Assembly (NCBI RefSeq): GCF_000283515.1
Contig: NC_015976.1
Coordinates: 62,001 to 126,000, forward strand
Direction: 5' to 3'
DNA length: 64,000 nucleotides
From: Sphingobium sp. SYK-6
Lineage (GTDB): Bacteria > Pseudomonadota > Alphaproteobacteria > Sphingomonadales > Sphingomonadaceae
The notes below the pieces were generated by a model, which saw only the letters and a program-made list of their open reading frames with translations, did no database searches and was not told where the DNA came from. Both the position numbers and the translations under genes were made by a program. This document shows positions 44,074 through 54,341 of this stretch, piece after piece (position 1 is the stretch's first letter; every line of letters starts with the position of its first letter).

Positions 44074-44089
44074 TCTAACCTGGGTTAGA
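44074..44089 (+). promoter_or_regulatory. Perfect dyad just upstream of the hybrid kinase start
   Basis: TCTAACC-TG-GGTTAGA is a 7-bp perfect inverted repeat ending one base before the ATG at 44091. It occupies the place where a Shine-Dalgarno would lie. It could be an operator or a translation-blocking hairpin. No matching site was seen elsewhere in the window. Confidence 0.45.
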
Positions 44090-44090
44090 G

Positions 44091-46088
44091 ATGACAGAGG
44101 ACGCACAAGGCCTCGACGACAGCGCCGATGAGCTGCCTCGCTGGCGGCGATGGGTGCCTTTTGTGCTTGCCGTGGTCTTCGCGATCGCGCTGGCCTGCCT
44201 TATCTATCTCGCCGGCCATGCGGCCGACCTGCGCGACCGGGCCATCGCGCTGCAGCGCCACAGCTACCAGGTCATGCTTCAGGCCAAGACGGTCGAAGCC
44301 CGGATCGGCAGCGCCGAGACGCTACTGGCCCGCTACGTCATCAGCCATGATGCGGCGGTTGGCCGGCAGTTTCAGGACGAGTGGGGCACCGCCATGCGCG
44401 AGCTGGTGGCCCTGGAGCGCTCCACGCGTGGCAACGCGCGCCAGAGCGCGGCGGTGGCGCGATTGCGCGCGGCGATGACCGATCGCGGATCGACCCTGAC
44501 CGAGATCGCATTGCGGGTCCGCTACCAGCAGTCGCTTGGCGCGCTGGGGCAGCTCGAGGCGACCCGCAAGGAAGCATCGGTCCGCACCATCGCTGATGCG
44601 CTCAAGACGGTCGCCGATCTCGCAGAGGCCGAGCGCGCGCGCCACAATGTTCAGGTCAACCAGTCACAGTCGCGCGTGAATCGCCTTAACGACAGCTACA
44701 GCGTGATCGGGCTGGGCCTGTTCCTCGCGGCGATCGGGGCGCTCTGGTTTGCCAGCGCGGCGCTCAATGAACGGCGTTACGCGCGCCGCCTCGCCGCCGC
44801 CGAAGCGGCCCGCGTCGATAATCTTGAAGCGGCGGTTCTCCAGCGGACGGAAGAACTGCGCGAGGCCAATGCCAAGCTCTACCGGGAGATGGAGGAGCGC
44901 ATACAGGCCGAGCAGAGCCTGCGCCAGCTTCAGAAAATGGAAGCGCTCGGCAAGCTCACTGGGGGCATCGCTCATGATTTCAACAACATGCTCGCGGTCG
45001 TCGTCGGCGGGATCGACGTGGCCCGGCGGCAGATGGGCAAGGATCCGGAAAAGGCGATCACGCATCTGGACAGCGCGATCGAGGGCGCCAACCATGCCGC
45101 GGCTCTTATCGAGCGCTTGCTTGCCTTCGCCCGCGCAGAACCTCTGCTTCCCGATCAGGTGGACATCGACAGGCTGATCGCGGGCATGGAAGATCTGCTC
45201 GCGCGTGCGATCGGCGGCGGCGTTCGGGTCGAGCTCGCGCTCGATGCCGGGGACTGGCCTGTCTGGGTGGACCGGGCCCAACTGGAAAGCGCGCTCGTCA
45301 ACATGGCGATCAATGCGCGCGATGCCATGGACGGGCGTGGCACGCTGACCATCGCGACCGAGCGCCTCACGCTGGAGGAGCAGGAAATCGGCCAGTGCGC
45401 TGCGGGCGATCATGTCTGCCTCAGCGTGACCGACACCGGCACAGGCATGACCCCGGATGTTCTGGAGCGGATATTCGAGCCGTTTTTCACGACCAAGGCG
45501 ATCGGCAAGGGCACCGGGCTGGGCATGAGCCAGATTTTCGGCTTCGTCAGTCAGTGCAGGGGCGCGATCGACATTCGCAGCGCGCCGGGAGAAGGTACCT
45601 GCGTTCGGCTCCTCCTGCCCCGGCTGGCGGAGGGCCGGGGCTTCGGGGCGACATCGCCGGCCGCCGGAGCATTCGCGCCAGCCGATGCGGCGGGTCCGGC
45701 CGGAGGGGGGCTGACCATCCTTGTCGTCGAGGACGATCCGCGCGTATTGCGGTCCACGCTCGCCGCCCTCGCCGCGCTCGGCCATGCGAGCCTGCCCTGC
45801 GACCATCCAGGCAAAGCGGCAGAGCTTCTGGAAGCGCATCCCGACATCGATCTCATCCTGTCGGACGTTCTGATGCCCGACATGTCGGGGCCCGAAATGA
45901 TCGAGACGCTGGGCGCCGTCCTGGCCCAACGGCCAGTGATCTTCGTCACGGGCTTTGCCGGGGACAAGGGCATGACCGCGCAGCTTGCGGGCTTTCCCAT
46001 TCTCCGAAAGCCCTTCACCGTGGCGCAGCTTGCGCAAGCCATCGCCGATGCGGTGGCGCCCGGTCACGATGGCAAGGCAGCAGCCTGA
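44091..46088 (+). CDS. Hybrid sensor histidine kinase/response regulator
   Basis: 665 aa inner-membrane sensor. A helix at about residues 22-42, a periplasmic helical region (45-200) and a second helix at about 203-225 form the sensor half. A coiled coil (235-285) leads to the HisKA-type region with H295 in [10 protein letters not shown], the ATPase domain ([24 protein letters not shown]), and a C-terminal receiver domain with the phosphoacceptor D592 in SDVLMPDM. It sits between spt and lptF on the same strand. Input signal and output partner unknown. Confidence 0.92.
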   Translation: MTEDAQGLDDSADELPRWRRWVPFVLAVVFAIALACLIYLAGHAADLRDRAIALQRHSYQVMLQAKTVEARIGSAETLLARYVISHDAAVGRQFQDEWGTAMRELVALERSTRGNARQSAAVARLRAAMTDRGSTLTEIALRVRYQQSLGALGQLEATRKEASVRTIADALKTVADLAEAERARHNVQVNQSQSRVNRLNDSYSVIGLGLFLAAIGALWFASAALNERRYARRLAAAEAARVDNLEAAVLQRTEELREANAKLYREMEERIQAEQSLRQLQKMEALGKLTGGIAHDFNNMLAVVVGGIDVARRQMGKDPEKAITHLDSAIEGANHAAALIERLLAFARAEPLLPDQVDIDRLIAGMEDLLARAIGGGVRVELALDAGDWPVWVDRAQLESALVNMAINARDAMDGRGTLTIATERLTLEEQEIGQCAAGDHVCLSVTDTGTGMTPDVLERIFEPFFTTKAIGKGTGLGMSQIFGFVSQCRGAIDIRSAPGEGTCVRLLLPRLAEGRGFGATSPAAGAFAPADAAGPAGGGLTILVVEDDPRVLRSTLAALAALGHASLPCDHPGKAAELLEAHPDIDLILSDVLMPDMSGPEMIETLGAVLAQRPVIFVTGFAGDKGMTAQLAGFPILRKPFTVAQLAQAIADAVAPGHDGKAAA

Positions 46089-46316
46089 GCCTGATGTGAG
46101 ATTGCCGACCAGCGGGAAGGGGCACGGACCGCGCGCTTTCCCGCGGGAATGCGGGGATGGCGCCGCGTCCCGCCGGCGCGATCCGTCGCGTCGGACCGCC
46201 TTGTTGGCCTTTTCCGCGGCATTCGGAGGTTGCGACCTTGCCGGAAGCGCCTTACGGCCAAGGGCCATGTCCGCAGGCCCGCTGGACGAAACAAGAAGGT
46301 TTCTGCGAGACTGCTC

Positions 46317-47531
46317 ATGCTGACCGCACTGGATCGCTACATGGCGCGGTTGATCGCCGTCCCGCTGATCGCGAGCCTGATGATCGCCGCCATGCTGCTG
46401 GTGCTGGACAGGATGCAGCGCCTGTTCGTCTTCGTCGCGACGGAAGGCGGGCCGGTCAGCGTGGTCTGGCGGATGCTGGCCAATCTCCTGCCGGAATATC
46501 TGGGCCTCGGCATCCCCATTGGCCTCATGCTCGGCATCCTGCTCGCCTTCCGGCGTCTTGCCCTGTCCTCGGAGCTGGACATCCTGCGCGGGGTGGGCCT
46601 CTCCTACACCCGGCTCCTCAAAGTGCCCTACATGTACGCTATCGTGCTGGCGGTGCTCAATCTCGCGATTGTCGGCTTCATTCAGCCGCACAGCAAATAT
46701 GCCTATGAGCGGTTGCGGTTCGAGTTGCGCTCCGGCGCGCTTGGCGCCTCGATCAAGGTCGGCGAGTTCAACAATCTGGGCGATGGTTTCACGATTCGCA
46801 TCGAACAGAGCGCGGAGGAGGGCAGGCGGCTCACCGGCATTTTCGCGCGGATGCAGAGCGGGAGCGGCCAGTCGCTCGCGGTCACGGCCGCGCGCGGGCA
46901 ATTTCTTGCGACGGATGATCCCGACACGATCATCCTGCGCCTGACCGAAGGTGTCCTGGTCCACGATTCGCCAAGCTACAATGAGCCGCGAATCCTCTCC
47001 TTCTCCTCGCACGACCTGCCGATCGACCTGCCTAAGATCGAGCAGTTCCGCACTCGTGGGGAGGGTGACGTGGAACTGAGCCTGCCGGAACTGTTCAAGA
47101 CAGGCCTTTCAAGCACCAATACGCCTCTCGACCGGGCCAAGGCCTGGTCCAATTTCAATTTCCGGGTGGTGGAAGTGGCCATGATGCTCCTGTTGCCCCT
47201 TGCAGCGGTCGCTTTCGCGATTCCACCCAAGCGATCCACGTCGGCGCTTGGCGTCTTCCTGTCGATCGTCTTCATCGTGACCTATCACAAGATCAACCAA
47301 TATGCGGAATCCGTGGGCGCGTTGGGCCGGCTCGACCCGTTCCTCGCGCTCTGGGGACCATTTCTCATCTTCGCCGGCATCATCGGCTGGATGTACTATC
47401 AGACGGCTTATGTGCCCGGCGGCCAGCCCATCGGTGCCCTTGAGCGTCAGTTCGCCAAGCTGCTCGGCCTGTTCAAGGCCCTCTTCAAGCGGATCGGCAA
47501 TCGCCGATACCGCAAGGCGCACGAGAGTTGA
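46317..47531 (+). CDS. lptF: LptF-family permease
   Basis: 404 aa YjgP/YjgQ family protein: an N-terminal membrane block (LDRYMARLIAVPLIASLMIAA), a central periplasmic beta-jellyroll and C-terminal helices. In the Lpt system, LptF, LptG and LptB2 extract LPS from the inner membrane. Sphingomonads are reported to have glycosphingolipid instead of LPS, so the substrate here may be a glycosphingolipid. lptG follows 4 nt later. The ATG at 46317 was chosen because the conserved N-terminus begins there; the longer frame adds a basic stretch. Confidence 0.92.
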   Translation: MLTALDRYMARLIAVPLIASLMIAAMLLVLDRMQRLFVFVATEGGPVSVVWRMLANLLPEYLGLGIPIGLMLGILLAFRRLALSSELDILRGVGLSYTRLLKVPYMYAIVLAVLNLAIVGFIQPHSKYAYERLRFELRSGALGASIKVGEFNNLGDGFTIRIEQSAEEGRRLTGIFARMQSGSGQSLAVTAARGQFLATDDPDTIILRLTEGVLVHDSPSYNEPRILSFSSHDLPIDLPKIEQFRTRGEGDVELSLPELFKTGLSSTNTPLDRAKAWSNFNFRVVEVAMMLLLPLAAVAFAIPPKRSTSALGVFLSIVFIVTYHKINQYAESVGALGRLDPFLALWGPFLIFAGIIGWMYYQTAYVPGGQPIGALERQFAKLLGLFKALFKRIGNRRYRKAHES

Positions 47532-47535
47532 CGCC

Positions 47536-48630
47536 ATGTTCCTGAACTTCTTCCCCTCGCGCACGCTCGCCATCTATCTCGTCCGCACTTTCCTGTGGCG
47601 ATGCTTCGCCATGCTGGCGATGCTCGTGCTCGTCCTGCAGATGCTCGATCTGCTGAGCGAGGCAGGCGCGGTTCTGGCCTATCCGGGCAATGGCGACGGG
47701 GAGTTGTGGCGTTATGTCAGCCTGCGCGCGCCGCAGATCATTTCGCGCTTCCTGCCTTTTTCGGTGCTTCTCGGCACGATCATCATGCTCACCACGCTCA
47801 ATGCCAACAGCGAGGTGGTGGCCATGAAATCCGGCGGCCTCTCGGCGCACCAGATTCTCGCGCCGCTCATGCTGGCGAGCCTGGGCGTCGCCGCCATCAG
47901 CTTCCTGTTCAACGAGCGTGTGGTGGTGCGGGCCACTGCAACATTGAGCGCATGGGAGCACGCGAAGTTCGGCCCGATTCCGGCGGATCGCGGCATCAAG
48001 TCCAACATCTGGGTGCGCGATGGCGAGGATCTGATCCGCGCCGGTACCATCACCGGCCGTGGCCGCGACGTGCGGCTCCAGGACATCGACATCTATGATC
48101 GACACGGCGACAAGCTGATTTCCGTGATGAATGCCAAGCGCGGCGCCTACACCGGATCGGGCTGGCGGCTGGAGGACGTGCGCGTTTTCGACGTCGTGCG
48201 GGGCACCAGTCGGGATGTCGCGACAATGACGGTGGGCAAGGAGATCACGCCGGATCAGTTCACGCTTTCCACCGTCGATCCCGACGGTCTCTCCTTCTCC
48301 GAACTGCGCGAGTCGATCGATACCCTGCGGGAAGCGGGTCGGCCGGTCACGTCGCTCGAAGGCTCGCTCTGGCACAAGATCACCGGCCCGCTGTCCGCGC
48401 TGCTCATGCCGCTGCTGGGCTCGGTCGCTGCGTTCGGCATCGCACGATCAGGCAAGCTGTTCGTGCGCGCGGTCATCGGCATGGCGCTCGGCTTCGCTTT
48501 CTTCGTCGCCGATAATTTCGCGCTCTCGATGGGCAATCTGGGCGTCTATCCGCCGATGCTCGCGGCCTGGGCGCCCTTCCTGCTGTTCCTCTTCGTCGGC
48601 GAGGCTGTGCTCATCACGACCGAGGAATAG
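47536..48630 (+). CDS. lptG: LptG-family permease
   Basis: 364 aa partner of LptF with the same topology: N-terminal helices (LAIYLVRTFLWRCFAMLAMLVLVLQ), a periplasmic domain (about 130-270) and C-terminal helices with LPLLGSVAAFGIARSGKLF. Directly follows lptF. The pair forms the inner-membrane part of a lipid exporter that needs LptB, LptC and LptA, none of which is in this window. Confidence 0.92.
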   Translation: MFLNFFPSRTLAIYLVRTFLWRCFAMLAMLVLVLQMLDLLSEAGAVLAYPGNGDGELWRYVSLRAPQIISRFLPFSVLLGTIIMLTTLNANSEVVAMKSGGLSAHQILAPLMLASLGVAAISFLFNERVVVRATATLSAWEHAKFGPIPADRGIKSNIWVRDGEDLIRAGTITGRGRDVRLQDIDIYDRHGDKLISVMNAKRGAYTGSGWRLEDVRVFDVVRGTSRDVATMTVGKEITPDQFTLSTVDPDGLSFSELRESIDTLREAGRPVTSLEGSLWHKITGPLSALLMPLLGSVAAFGIARSGKLFVRAVIGMALGFAFFVADNFALSMGNLGVYPPMLAAWAPFLLFLFVGEAVLITTEE

Positions 48631-48728
48631 CCCCCCGGGCGGGGGCTGACGGCACTCAAGCGGCCCTGCCGGGTTTCCGGCATGACAGACAGGTGGAAGG
48701 CTTCACCCCGCCTTCAGCGTCCTCCCTC

Positions 48729-48786
48729 ATCCCAAGGGAGTTTTCACTCCACTGGGATAGAGGCTGGAGCCTGTCAACGCAGGCTC
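48729..48786. terminator. Two hairpins in the convergent gap between lptG and the desaturase
   Basis: The first hairpin pairs ATCCCA (48729-48734) with TGGGAT (48753-48758) around an inner GGAG/CTCC stem and TTTTCA loop. The second is a perfect 7-bp stem (48767-48773 with 48780-48786). They lie between genes that point at each other and may end both transcripts; neither has a clear T-tract. Confidence 0.45.
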
Positions 48787-48845
48787 AGGCATCGCGCAGG
48801 GTGCCTCGAGGCGCGCCTTTGGACCGGGGGGGTGAGGGGAAAGCT

Positions 48846-49937
48846 TTACCCGGCCCGCATGGTGCTGCGCGCGATCTTCGCGACCAGCGGTGCCATGCCG
48901 CCATAGCTTGCCTTGCCATAGGTCGAGCCGTCGCCAAGATGCGCGACGAGGCGGCGATGCGTCTCGCCGAGCGAATGATAAGGCATGCTCGGCAGCAAGT
49001 GGTGAAGGGCATGATAGCGCAGGCCCACCGGTGCCCAGAGCGCGGCCAGCGGCGCGGGCGGCGGCACGTTGACCGAATCGAGGAACTGCCCCGTCACTGT
49101 CATCGGCTCGCCTTCATTCTCCCAGAGATGGGCGACCAGCGTGCGAAGCTGATTGACCACGGCCACGCACGCGAAGATGACCATCCCGGTCAGCAGCGGG
49201 CGCCATCCGAGCAGGAAGACGCTGGCGACCAGCGTAATGGCCCACAGGCTCGCGCCAGCTTCCTGCCAGGCCCACATGCGGGCGAAATCGCCGTCCGGGG
49301 CGCGCCGGCGATAGGCCGGGTTGATCGACAGGGCCGAATAGCGCTCCACCACGATCCGCCGCAGCGGCGGAATCATGACGCTCAGCGGCGTCAACACCGC
49401 GAAGCGGAAGATCAGTGCCAGCGGCGCAAGCATCGCCGCGATGATGAAAAGGGGCAGCGACCATGGCTTCATCAGCGCGAGCGGCAGATATTCAGGATCG
49501 TCCGCGGTCCCATAGCGCGTCTTGGCATGGTGCTGGGTATGCACGCCTTCATACATGAAGGATGGCACGAGCAGCGGAATGCCGACCATGAGGTTCCACG
49601 CCAGCCGGAAGCCGGGGAGCGCGCCCTTGCGGATATGCGTCAGCTCATGGATGAAGCCAACCGCACGGTAGAGCGCGAGCGCGGCGATCACCCCGCCGAG
49701 CACGACCGCCCAGCGCTGATCGGCGAGAATGGCGACGGCAAGGCCGGCATAGCCAGCGAAGGCCGAAGCGAGGAAGTCGGGCCAGTAGATGGCAGCGCGG
49801 GCGGTGCCGAGGTCGCGCGTGAGTTCCACGGCGGCGCGCAGCATGGCGCTGTCTTCCGGCGTTCTGGCCAATCCCCCGGCAGAGAGCGGGGAAGATGCGG
49901 CGTTGCGAGCGTCCATTCTGTTGTCCATTGCGGTCAT
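48846..49937 (-). CDS. Membrane fatty acid desaturase/hydroxylase family protein
   Basis: 363 aa di-iron membrane enzyme with three histidine boxes: HELTH (97-101), HTQHH (133-137) and HALHH (309-313), and about four to six membrane segments. The last box has HxxHH, not QxxHH, so it is not of the front-end type. It could introduce a double bond or hydroxyl into a fatty acid or a sphingoid base; its place in the sphingolipid locus makes the latter possible. AGGAAG lies 5 nt before the ATG. Divergent from the cerS-like gene. Confidence 0.88.
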   Translation of the reverse strand: MTAMDNRMDARNAASSPLSAGGLARTPEDSAMLRAAVELTRDLGTARAAIYWPDFLASAFAGYAGLAVAILADQRWAVVLGGVIAALALYRAVGFIHELTHIRKGALPGFRLAWNLMVGIPLLVPSFMYEGVHTQHHAKTRYGTADDPEYLPLALMKPWSLPLFIIAAMLAPLALIFRFAVLTPLSVMIPPLRRIVVERYSALSINPAYRRRAPDGDFARMWAWQEAGASLWAITLVASVFLLGWRPLLTGMVIFACVAVVNQLRTLVAHLWENEGEPMTVTGQFLDSVNVPPPAPLAALWAPVGLRYHALHHLLPSMPYHSLGETHRRLVAHLGDGSTYGKASYGGMAPLVAKIARSTMRAG

Positions 49938-50079
49938 GACGTCTTCCTATAGGGCAAATGCGAGCAGATCATGGCAGCAATGTGGTTCGTTCCGTCCCGG
50001 GCTGGAGAGGTTCGTCCGGCGCGGGTTGACAAGTCGTCCGCCAGCCCCTCTGTGCTGATCCTTTCAGATTGAGCGTCCG

Positions 50080-51267
50080 ATGCGGGCGCAGGACGAGGGC
50101 ACGGCCGTGGCGAATGCCGATCTAGTCATCACACCCGTCTCGGGCAAGGCGGACCTTAAAGATTTCATCGATCTTCCATGGGCGATCTATGCCGATGACC
50201 CCAATTGGGTGCCGCCGCTCAAGGATGAAGTGCGCAAGCTGCTGACGCCGGGCCACAACCCCTTCCACGAGCATGCGGAGCATTGCTATTTTCTCGCCCG
50301 CCGGGGCCGGGAAGTGACCGGACGCATCAGCGCGCATATCGATCATCTCGCCCTGTCCATGCCGCCTGAGCAGGGCATGGGGCCGGGCACCGGCAATTTC
50401 GGACTGTTCGAGGCGAAGGACGCGGCGAGCGCGGCCGCACTGATCGGTGCGGCGGAAGGCTGGCTGCGCGCGCAGGGCATGTCGCGCGTGCTCGGGCCGA
50501 TTTCCCTTTCCATCTGGGAAGAGCCGGGGCTGCTGGTGAAAGGCTTCGATCATCCGCCCACGGTGATGATGGGCCACGCCAGGCCGGTCTATCAGGAGTG
50601 GATCCAGGCCGCCGGCTACACGCCCGCCAAGACGCTCAACACCTTCGAGCTGGACATCACCCAGGATTTTCCGCCGCTCATCCAGCGCATCGTCCAGTCC
50701 GGCGAGCGCAACGAGCGCATCAACATCCGCAAGGTCGACAAGTCGCGCTTCGATTCGGAAGCGGCCATCATCCTTTCGATTCTCAACGACGCCTGGGACC
50801 GGAACTGGGGCTTCGTGCCGATCACCGACCATGAGGTCGCCCATTTCGGCAAGGAGCTGAAGCCGATCGTCCGGGAGGATCTCATCCGCATCGCGGAGCT
50901 GGACGGCGAGCCCGTCGCCTTCATGATGACCCTGCCCGATCTCAACGAGGCGCTGGCACCGCTCAACGGCTCGCTCTTGCCCTTCGGCTGGGCGAAGCTG
51001 CTCTGGTGGCTGCGCCGGCCGCGGTGCCGCACGATGCGCGTGCCGCTGATGGGCGTGGTGCAGCGCCTGCAATCATCGCGCATGGCAAGCCAGCTCGCCT
51101 TCATGATGATCGAATATATCCGCCGCGACGCTGTCGTCGAATATGGATCGAGCCGGGGAGAGATCGGCTGGATTCTGGACGACAATCAGGGAATGGTGGC
51201 CATCGCCGAGGCGATCGATAGCCGCATCAACAAGAGCTATGTGATCTACGAGAAGCCACTGGGCTGA
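50080..51267 (+). CDS. cerS: GNAT-fold protein, probable bacterial ceramide synthase
   Basis: 395 aa, opening with DFIDLPWAIYADDPNWVPPLKDEV. That pattern marks a family often annotated as N-acyltransferase or dATP pyrophosphohydrolase, which includes the Caulobacter ceramide synthase that N-acylates the sphingoid base. A GNAT-like core lies at about 220-370. The nearby spt-acpR-cerR genes support a ceramide role. The symbol rests on family resemblance plus context, not on an alignment. A GTG at 50107 with a GACGAGG upstream is an alternative start. Confidence 0.7.
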   Translation: MRAQDEGTAVANADLVITPVSGKADLKDFIDLPWAIYADDPNWVPPLKDEVRKLLTPGHNPFHEHAEHCYFLARRGREVTGRISAHIDHLALSMPPEQGMGPGTGNFGLFEAKDAASAAALIGAAEGWLRAQGMSRVLGPISLSIWEEPGLLVKGFDHPPTVMMGHARPVYQEWIQAAGYTPAKTLNTFELDITQDFPPLIQRIVQSGERNERINIRKVDKSRFDSEAAIILSILNDAWDRNWGFVPITDHEVAHFGKELKPIVREDLIRIAELDGEPVAFMMTLPDLNEALAPLNGSLLPFGWAKLLWWLRRPRCRTMRVPLMGVVQRLQSSRMASQLAFMMIEYIRRDAVVEYGSSRGEIGWILDDNQGMVAIAEAIDSRINKSYVIYEKPLG

Positions 51268-51416
51268 CGGGCGCAGGAGCGGCCCGGTCTGCCGGACCCG
51301 TTCACGACGCTTGAGGGGGCCAGCTTGCTCCCCCCGGCTTGCCTTGTGCCGGGGGTTGCCTTGCGCCGGAGGGTGCAGGCAGCGTAGGGATGCCGGTCTC
51401 ATCAGGGAGTGCCGCG

Positions 51417-51851
51417 ATGCTCAAGCGACTGACGCCGTCCATTTTCGTCTCGCCCCAGATCGATGTCGGGACCGTCGAGGAAGCCAGGGCGCTGGGTGTC
51501 ACGCTCATCGTCAACAACCGGCCGGAAGGCGAATCGCCCGACCAGACGCCGGGTGCGCAGATCGAAGCCGCGGCGCAGGCGGCCGGCATGGACTATGTGG
51601 CCATTCCCGTGTCGCACAGCGGCTTCGCGCCCTGGCAGCTCGATGCGCTGGATGAGGCGCTGGCGGCCAGCGGCGAGGGCAAGGCGCTTTGCTACTGCCG
51701 GTCAGGCACGCGCAGCACGCTGCTCTGGGCCCTCGCCCGGGCGCGGGCTGGCGACGAACCCGAGGCGATCGCTGCGACGGCGCGTGACGCCGGCTATGAT
51801 GTGACGCCGATCCGCGAAATGATGCACGCTCTGGCGGCCGGCACTATCTGA
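51417..51851 (+). CDS. DUF442/TIGR01244 family phosphatase-like protein
   Basis: 144 aa dual-specificity-phosphatase/rhodanese-like domain, with the nucleophile-type loop CYCRSGTRS (C94) and the opening LTPSIFVSPQIDVGTVEEARALG. Relatives are fused to or lie beside sulfide-handling enzymes (Blh/sulfide:quinone systems), but no such gene is near. Preceded by GGGAG at good spacing. Substrate unknown. Confidence 0.85.
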   Translation: MLKRLTPSIFVSPQIDVGTVEEARALGVTLIVNNRPEGESPDQTPGAQIEAAAQAAGMDYVAIPVSHSGFAPWQLDALDEALAASGEGKALCYCRSGTRSTLLWALARARAGDEPEAIAATARDAGYDVTPIREMMHALAAGTI

Positions 51852-51934
51852 CCTCCCACCGGGCAGACGCAGCAGCGCGTTGCAGGCCCGGCACGAGCGG
51901 CATCAAGGGGCGGGTTGGCCCGACCGAAACCAGC

Positions 51935-52336
51935 TCAGACTGTGGCGCGCAGCGCGGGCCAGAGCAGCATCGCGATGCCGATCAGGCTGACACCGAAGGC
52001 TAATGTGCGGACCACGGGGACGCCGGCCGCGTAGAGCGGCAGGTAGACGATGCGCGCGCCCAGCCAGAGGAAGGCGCCCCATGTCGTCGTCGTGCCCAGC
52101 AGGCCGGCAGCCCAGTCGATCAGGATCGCGATCGCGACGATCGGAAAAGTCTCGAAGAAGTTGGATTGGGCCCGGGTCAGGCGTCCCACCACAGGCTCGG
52201 CGGGCGGCAGCGCTTCGTCGCGCGCGCCCATGTTCCAGGTCGTGCCATATTGCCGCGTCTTCACATGCGCGGCAGCGAAGATGTGGACGAGCCCAAGCAC
52301 GCAGCCCCAGGCAAGAATGGCGAGTTCGATCGGCAT
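51935..52336 (-). CDS. MAPEG family membrane protein
   Basis: 133 aa with four hydrophobic segments, starting MPIELAILAWGCVLGLVHI and containing RAQSNFFETFPIVAIAI, the eicosanoid/glutathione-metabolism family pattern (R and N/E near helix 2). Bacterial members have unknown or glutathione-linked functions. Convergent with the DUF442 gene. Confidence 0.85.
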   Translation of the reverse strand: MPIELAILAWGCVLGLVHIFAAAHVKTRQYGTTWNMGARDEALPPAEPVVGRLTRAQSNFFETFPIVAIAILIDWAAGLLGTTTTWGAFLWLGARIVYLPLYAAGVPVVRTLAFGVSLIGIAMLLWPALRATV

Positions 52337-52581
52337 GAGCAGCCCTCCCGGTGGCGGTTATGCGCTTCCGGCGGCCACAATGCAAAGCCGGTGCGCATCG
52401 CGACGGATGCATGGGATTGGCGCGGCGCCGCTGATGATCCGGCCGCGGCTCAGGGAGCCCTTTGCCCACCCATGCGCCGATCACGGATGAGCGGCGCGCG
52501 CTCCCGCCAAATATCAGATCAAAAAGAGGCCGATGCGCATGGCACCGGCCCCAGGGCTGTTCGCAGGAGGAACATCGTCGG

Positions 52582-52613
52582 GCCGGGCGGCGCCCCCACG
52601 GGCCGCCCGGCCA
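52582..52613. promoter_or_regulatory. Long perfect hairpin after amtB
   Basis: An 11-bp GC stem (52582-52592 with 52603-52613) and a 10-nt loop lie 8 nt past the amtB stop on the minus strand. There is no T-run on that strand after the stem, so it may protect the mRNA 3' end or end transcription with Rho. Confidence 0.5.
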
Positions 52614-52620
52614 AATTTGA

Positions 52621-53952
52621 TCAGTTGTAGGCGCGCTCGCCGTGCTCGCCGAGGTCGAGGCCTTCCTGCTCGACTTCCGTGCTGACACGCAGGCCCGTGA
52701 GAGCCTTGGCGATGTACATGGCGATGGCGGTGCCGACGGCGGAGATGACGATCGTGGCGACCACGGCCGAGACCTGCGTCACGAGCTGGGCGCTGATCGC
52801 GTAATCGTCGCCGCCCGGGCCGCCGAGCGACGGAGCATAGACGATGCCTGTGCCGATCGCACCGATGATGCCGCCCACGCCGTGGATGCCGAAGGCGTCC
52901 AGCGAGTCGTCATAGCCAAGCGCCGGCTTGATCTTCGAGACGAAGATGAAACAGACGATCGAAGCGACCGCACCCAGGATGATCGCGCCGAACGGACCGC
53001 TGTTACCGGCGGCCGGGGTCACGGCGACCAGACCGGCGATGATGCCCGAGCAGTAGCCGAGCGCCGATCCCTTGTGGCCCGAGACCTTCTCGGCAATCAT
53101 CCAGAACAGCCCGGCCGAAGCCGTGGCGACGAAGGTGTTGATCATGGCGAGCGCGGCCGAACCATTGGCCTCGAGCGCGGAACCGGCGTTGAACCCGAAC
53201 CAGCCGACCCAGAGCAGGCCGGTGCCGACGAAGGTCAGCGTCAGGCTGTGCGGGGGCATGGGTTCGGTCGGATAGCCCTTGCGCTTGCCGAGGATGAGCG
53301 CCGCCACCAGCGCGGAGATGCCCGCATTGATGTGCACGACAGTACCGCCAGCGAAATCGAGCGCGCCCATCACGAAGAAGACGCCGCGCGCTTCCCAGAC
53401 CATGTGGGCCACCGGGAAATAGACGATGGTCAGCCAGACGATGGCGAAAACCATGATCGCCGAGAACTTCATGCGCTCCACGATGCCGCCCAGGACGAGC
53501 GCCACGGTGATCGCGGCGAAGGTCATCTGGAAGGAGATGAACACATATTCCGAGATCACCTCATCGGTGAACGTCGCGGCGGTCGAATCGGCGGTGACGC
53601 CGCTGAGGAAGAACTTGCCCCAGCTGATGACCGAGTTGCCCTCGGGTCCGAAGGCGAGGCCGTAGCCGTACATCACCCAGATCAGCATCGCGAGGGCGGC
53701 CACGCCGCCGATCTGCGTCATGGTCGCGATCATGTTCTTCGAGCGGGTGAGGCCGCCGTAGAACAGGGCGAGGCCCGGCAGGATCATCAGGAGGACGAGG
53801 ACGGTCGCCGTCATCATCCAGGCATTGTTGCCCGGATTGGGTACTGCCGGAGCGGCCTCGGCGGCCGCCTCCTGCGCCCATGCGGGCAGGGCAGCGAACA
53901 GCGAAAGGGCGGTTGCCCCCGCCACGCCGCAGATCTTCTTGATCGGTGTCAT
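52621..53952 (-). CDS. amtB: Ammonium transporter AmtB
   Basis: 443 aa. A cleavable signal peptide (ALPAWAQ, cut near residue 27) precedes 11 membrane helices. The twin pore histidines are H207 (VVHINAG) and H357 (GIHGVGG). It imports ammonium and is blocked by the PII protein GlnK, encoded 16 nt upstream in the same transcript. Expression is expected under nitrogen limitation from the sigma-54 promoter ahead of glnK. Confidence 0.97.
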   Translation of the reverse strand: MTPIKKICGVAGATALSLFAALPAWAQEAAAEAAPAVPNPGNNAWMMTATVLVLLMILPGLALFYGGLTRSKNMIATMTQIGGVAALAMLIWVMYGYGLAFGPEGNSVISWGKFFLSGVTADSTAATFTDEVISEYVFISFQMTFAAITVALVLGGIVERMKFSAIMVFAIVWLTIVYFPVAHMVWEARGVFFVMGALDFAGGTVVHINAGISALVAALILGKRKGYPTEPMPPHSLTLTFVGTGLLWVGWFGFNAGSALEANGSAALAMINTFVATASAGLFWMIAEKVSGHKGSALGYCSGIIAGLVAVTPAAGNSGPFGAIILGAVASIVCFIFVSKIKPALGYDDSLDAFGIHGVGGIIGAIGTGIVYAPSLGGPGGDDYAISAQLVTQVSAVVATIVISAVGTAIAMYIAKALTGLRVSTEVEQEGLDLGEHGERAYN

Positions 53953-53968
53953 GCGTTACCCCCTTTTC

Positions 53969-54337
<369 letters not shown>

Positions 54338-54341
54338 TCAA

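Noticed and set aside
44664..47012. 782-codon open frame on the minus strand
   Set aside because: It is antisense to the hybrid kinase and lptF, both of which have clear motifs.
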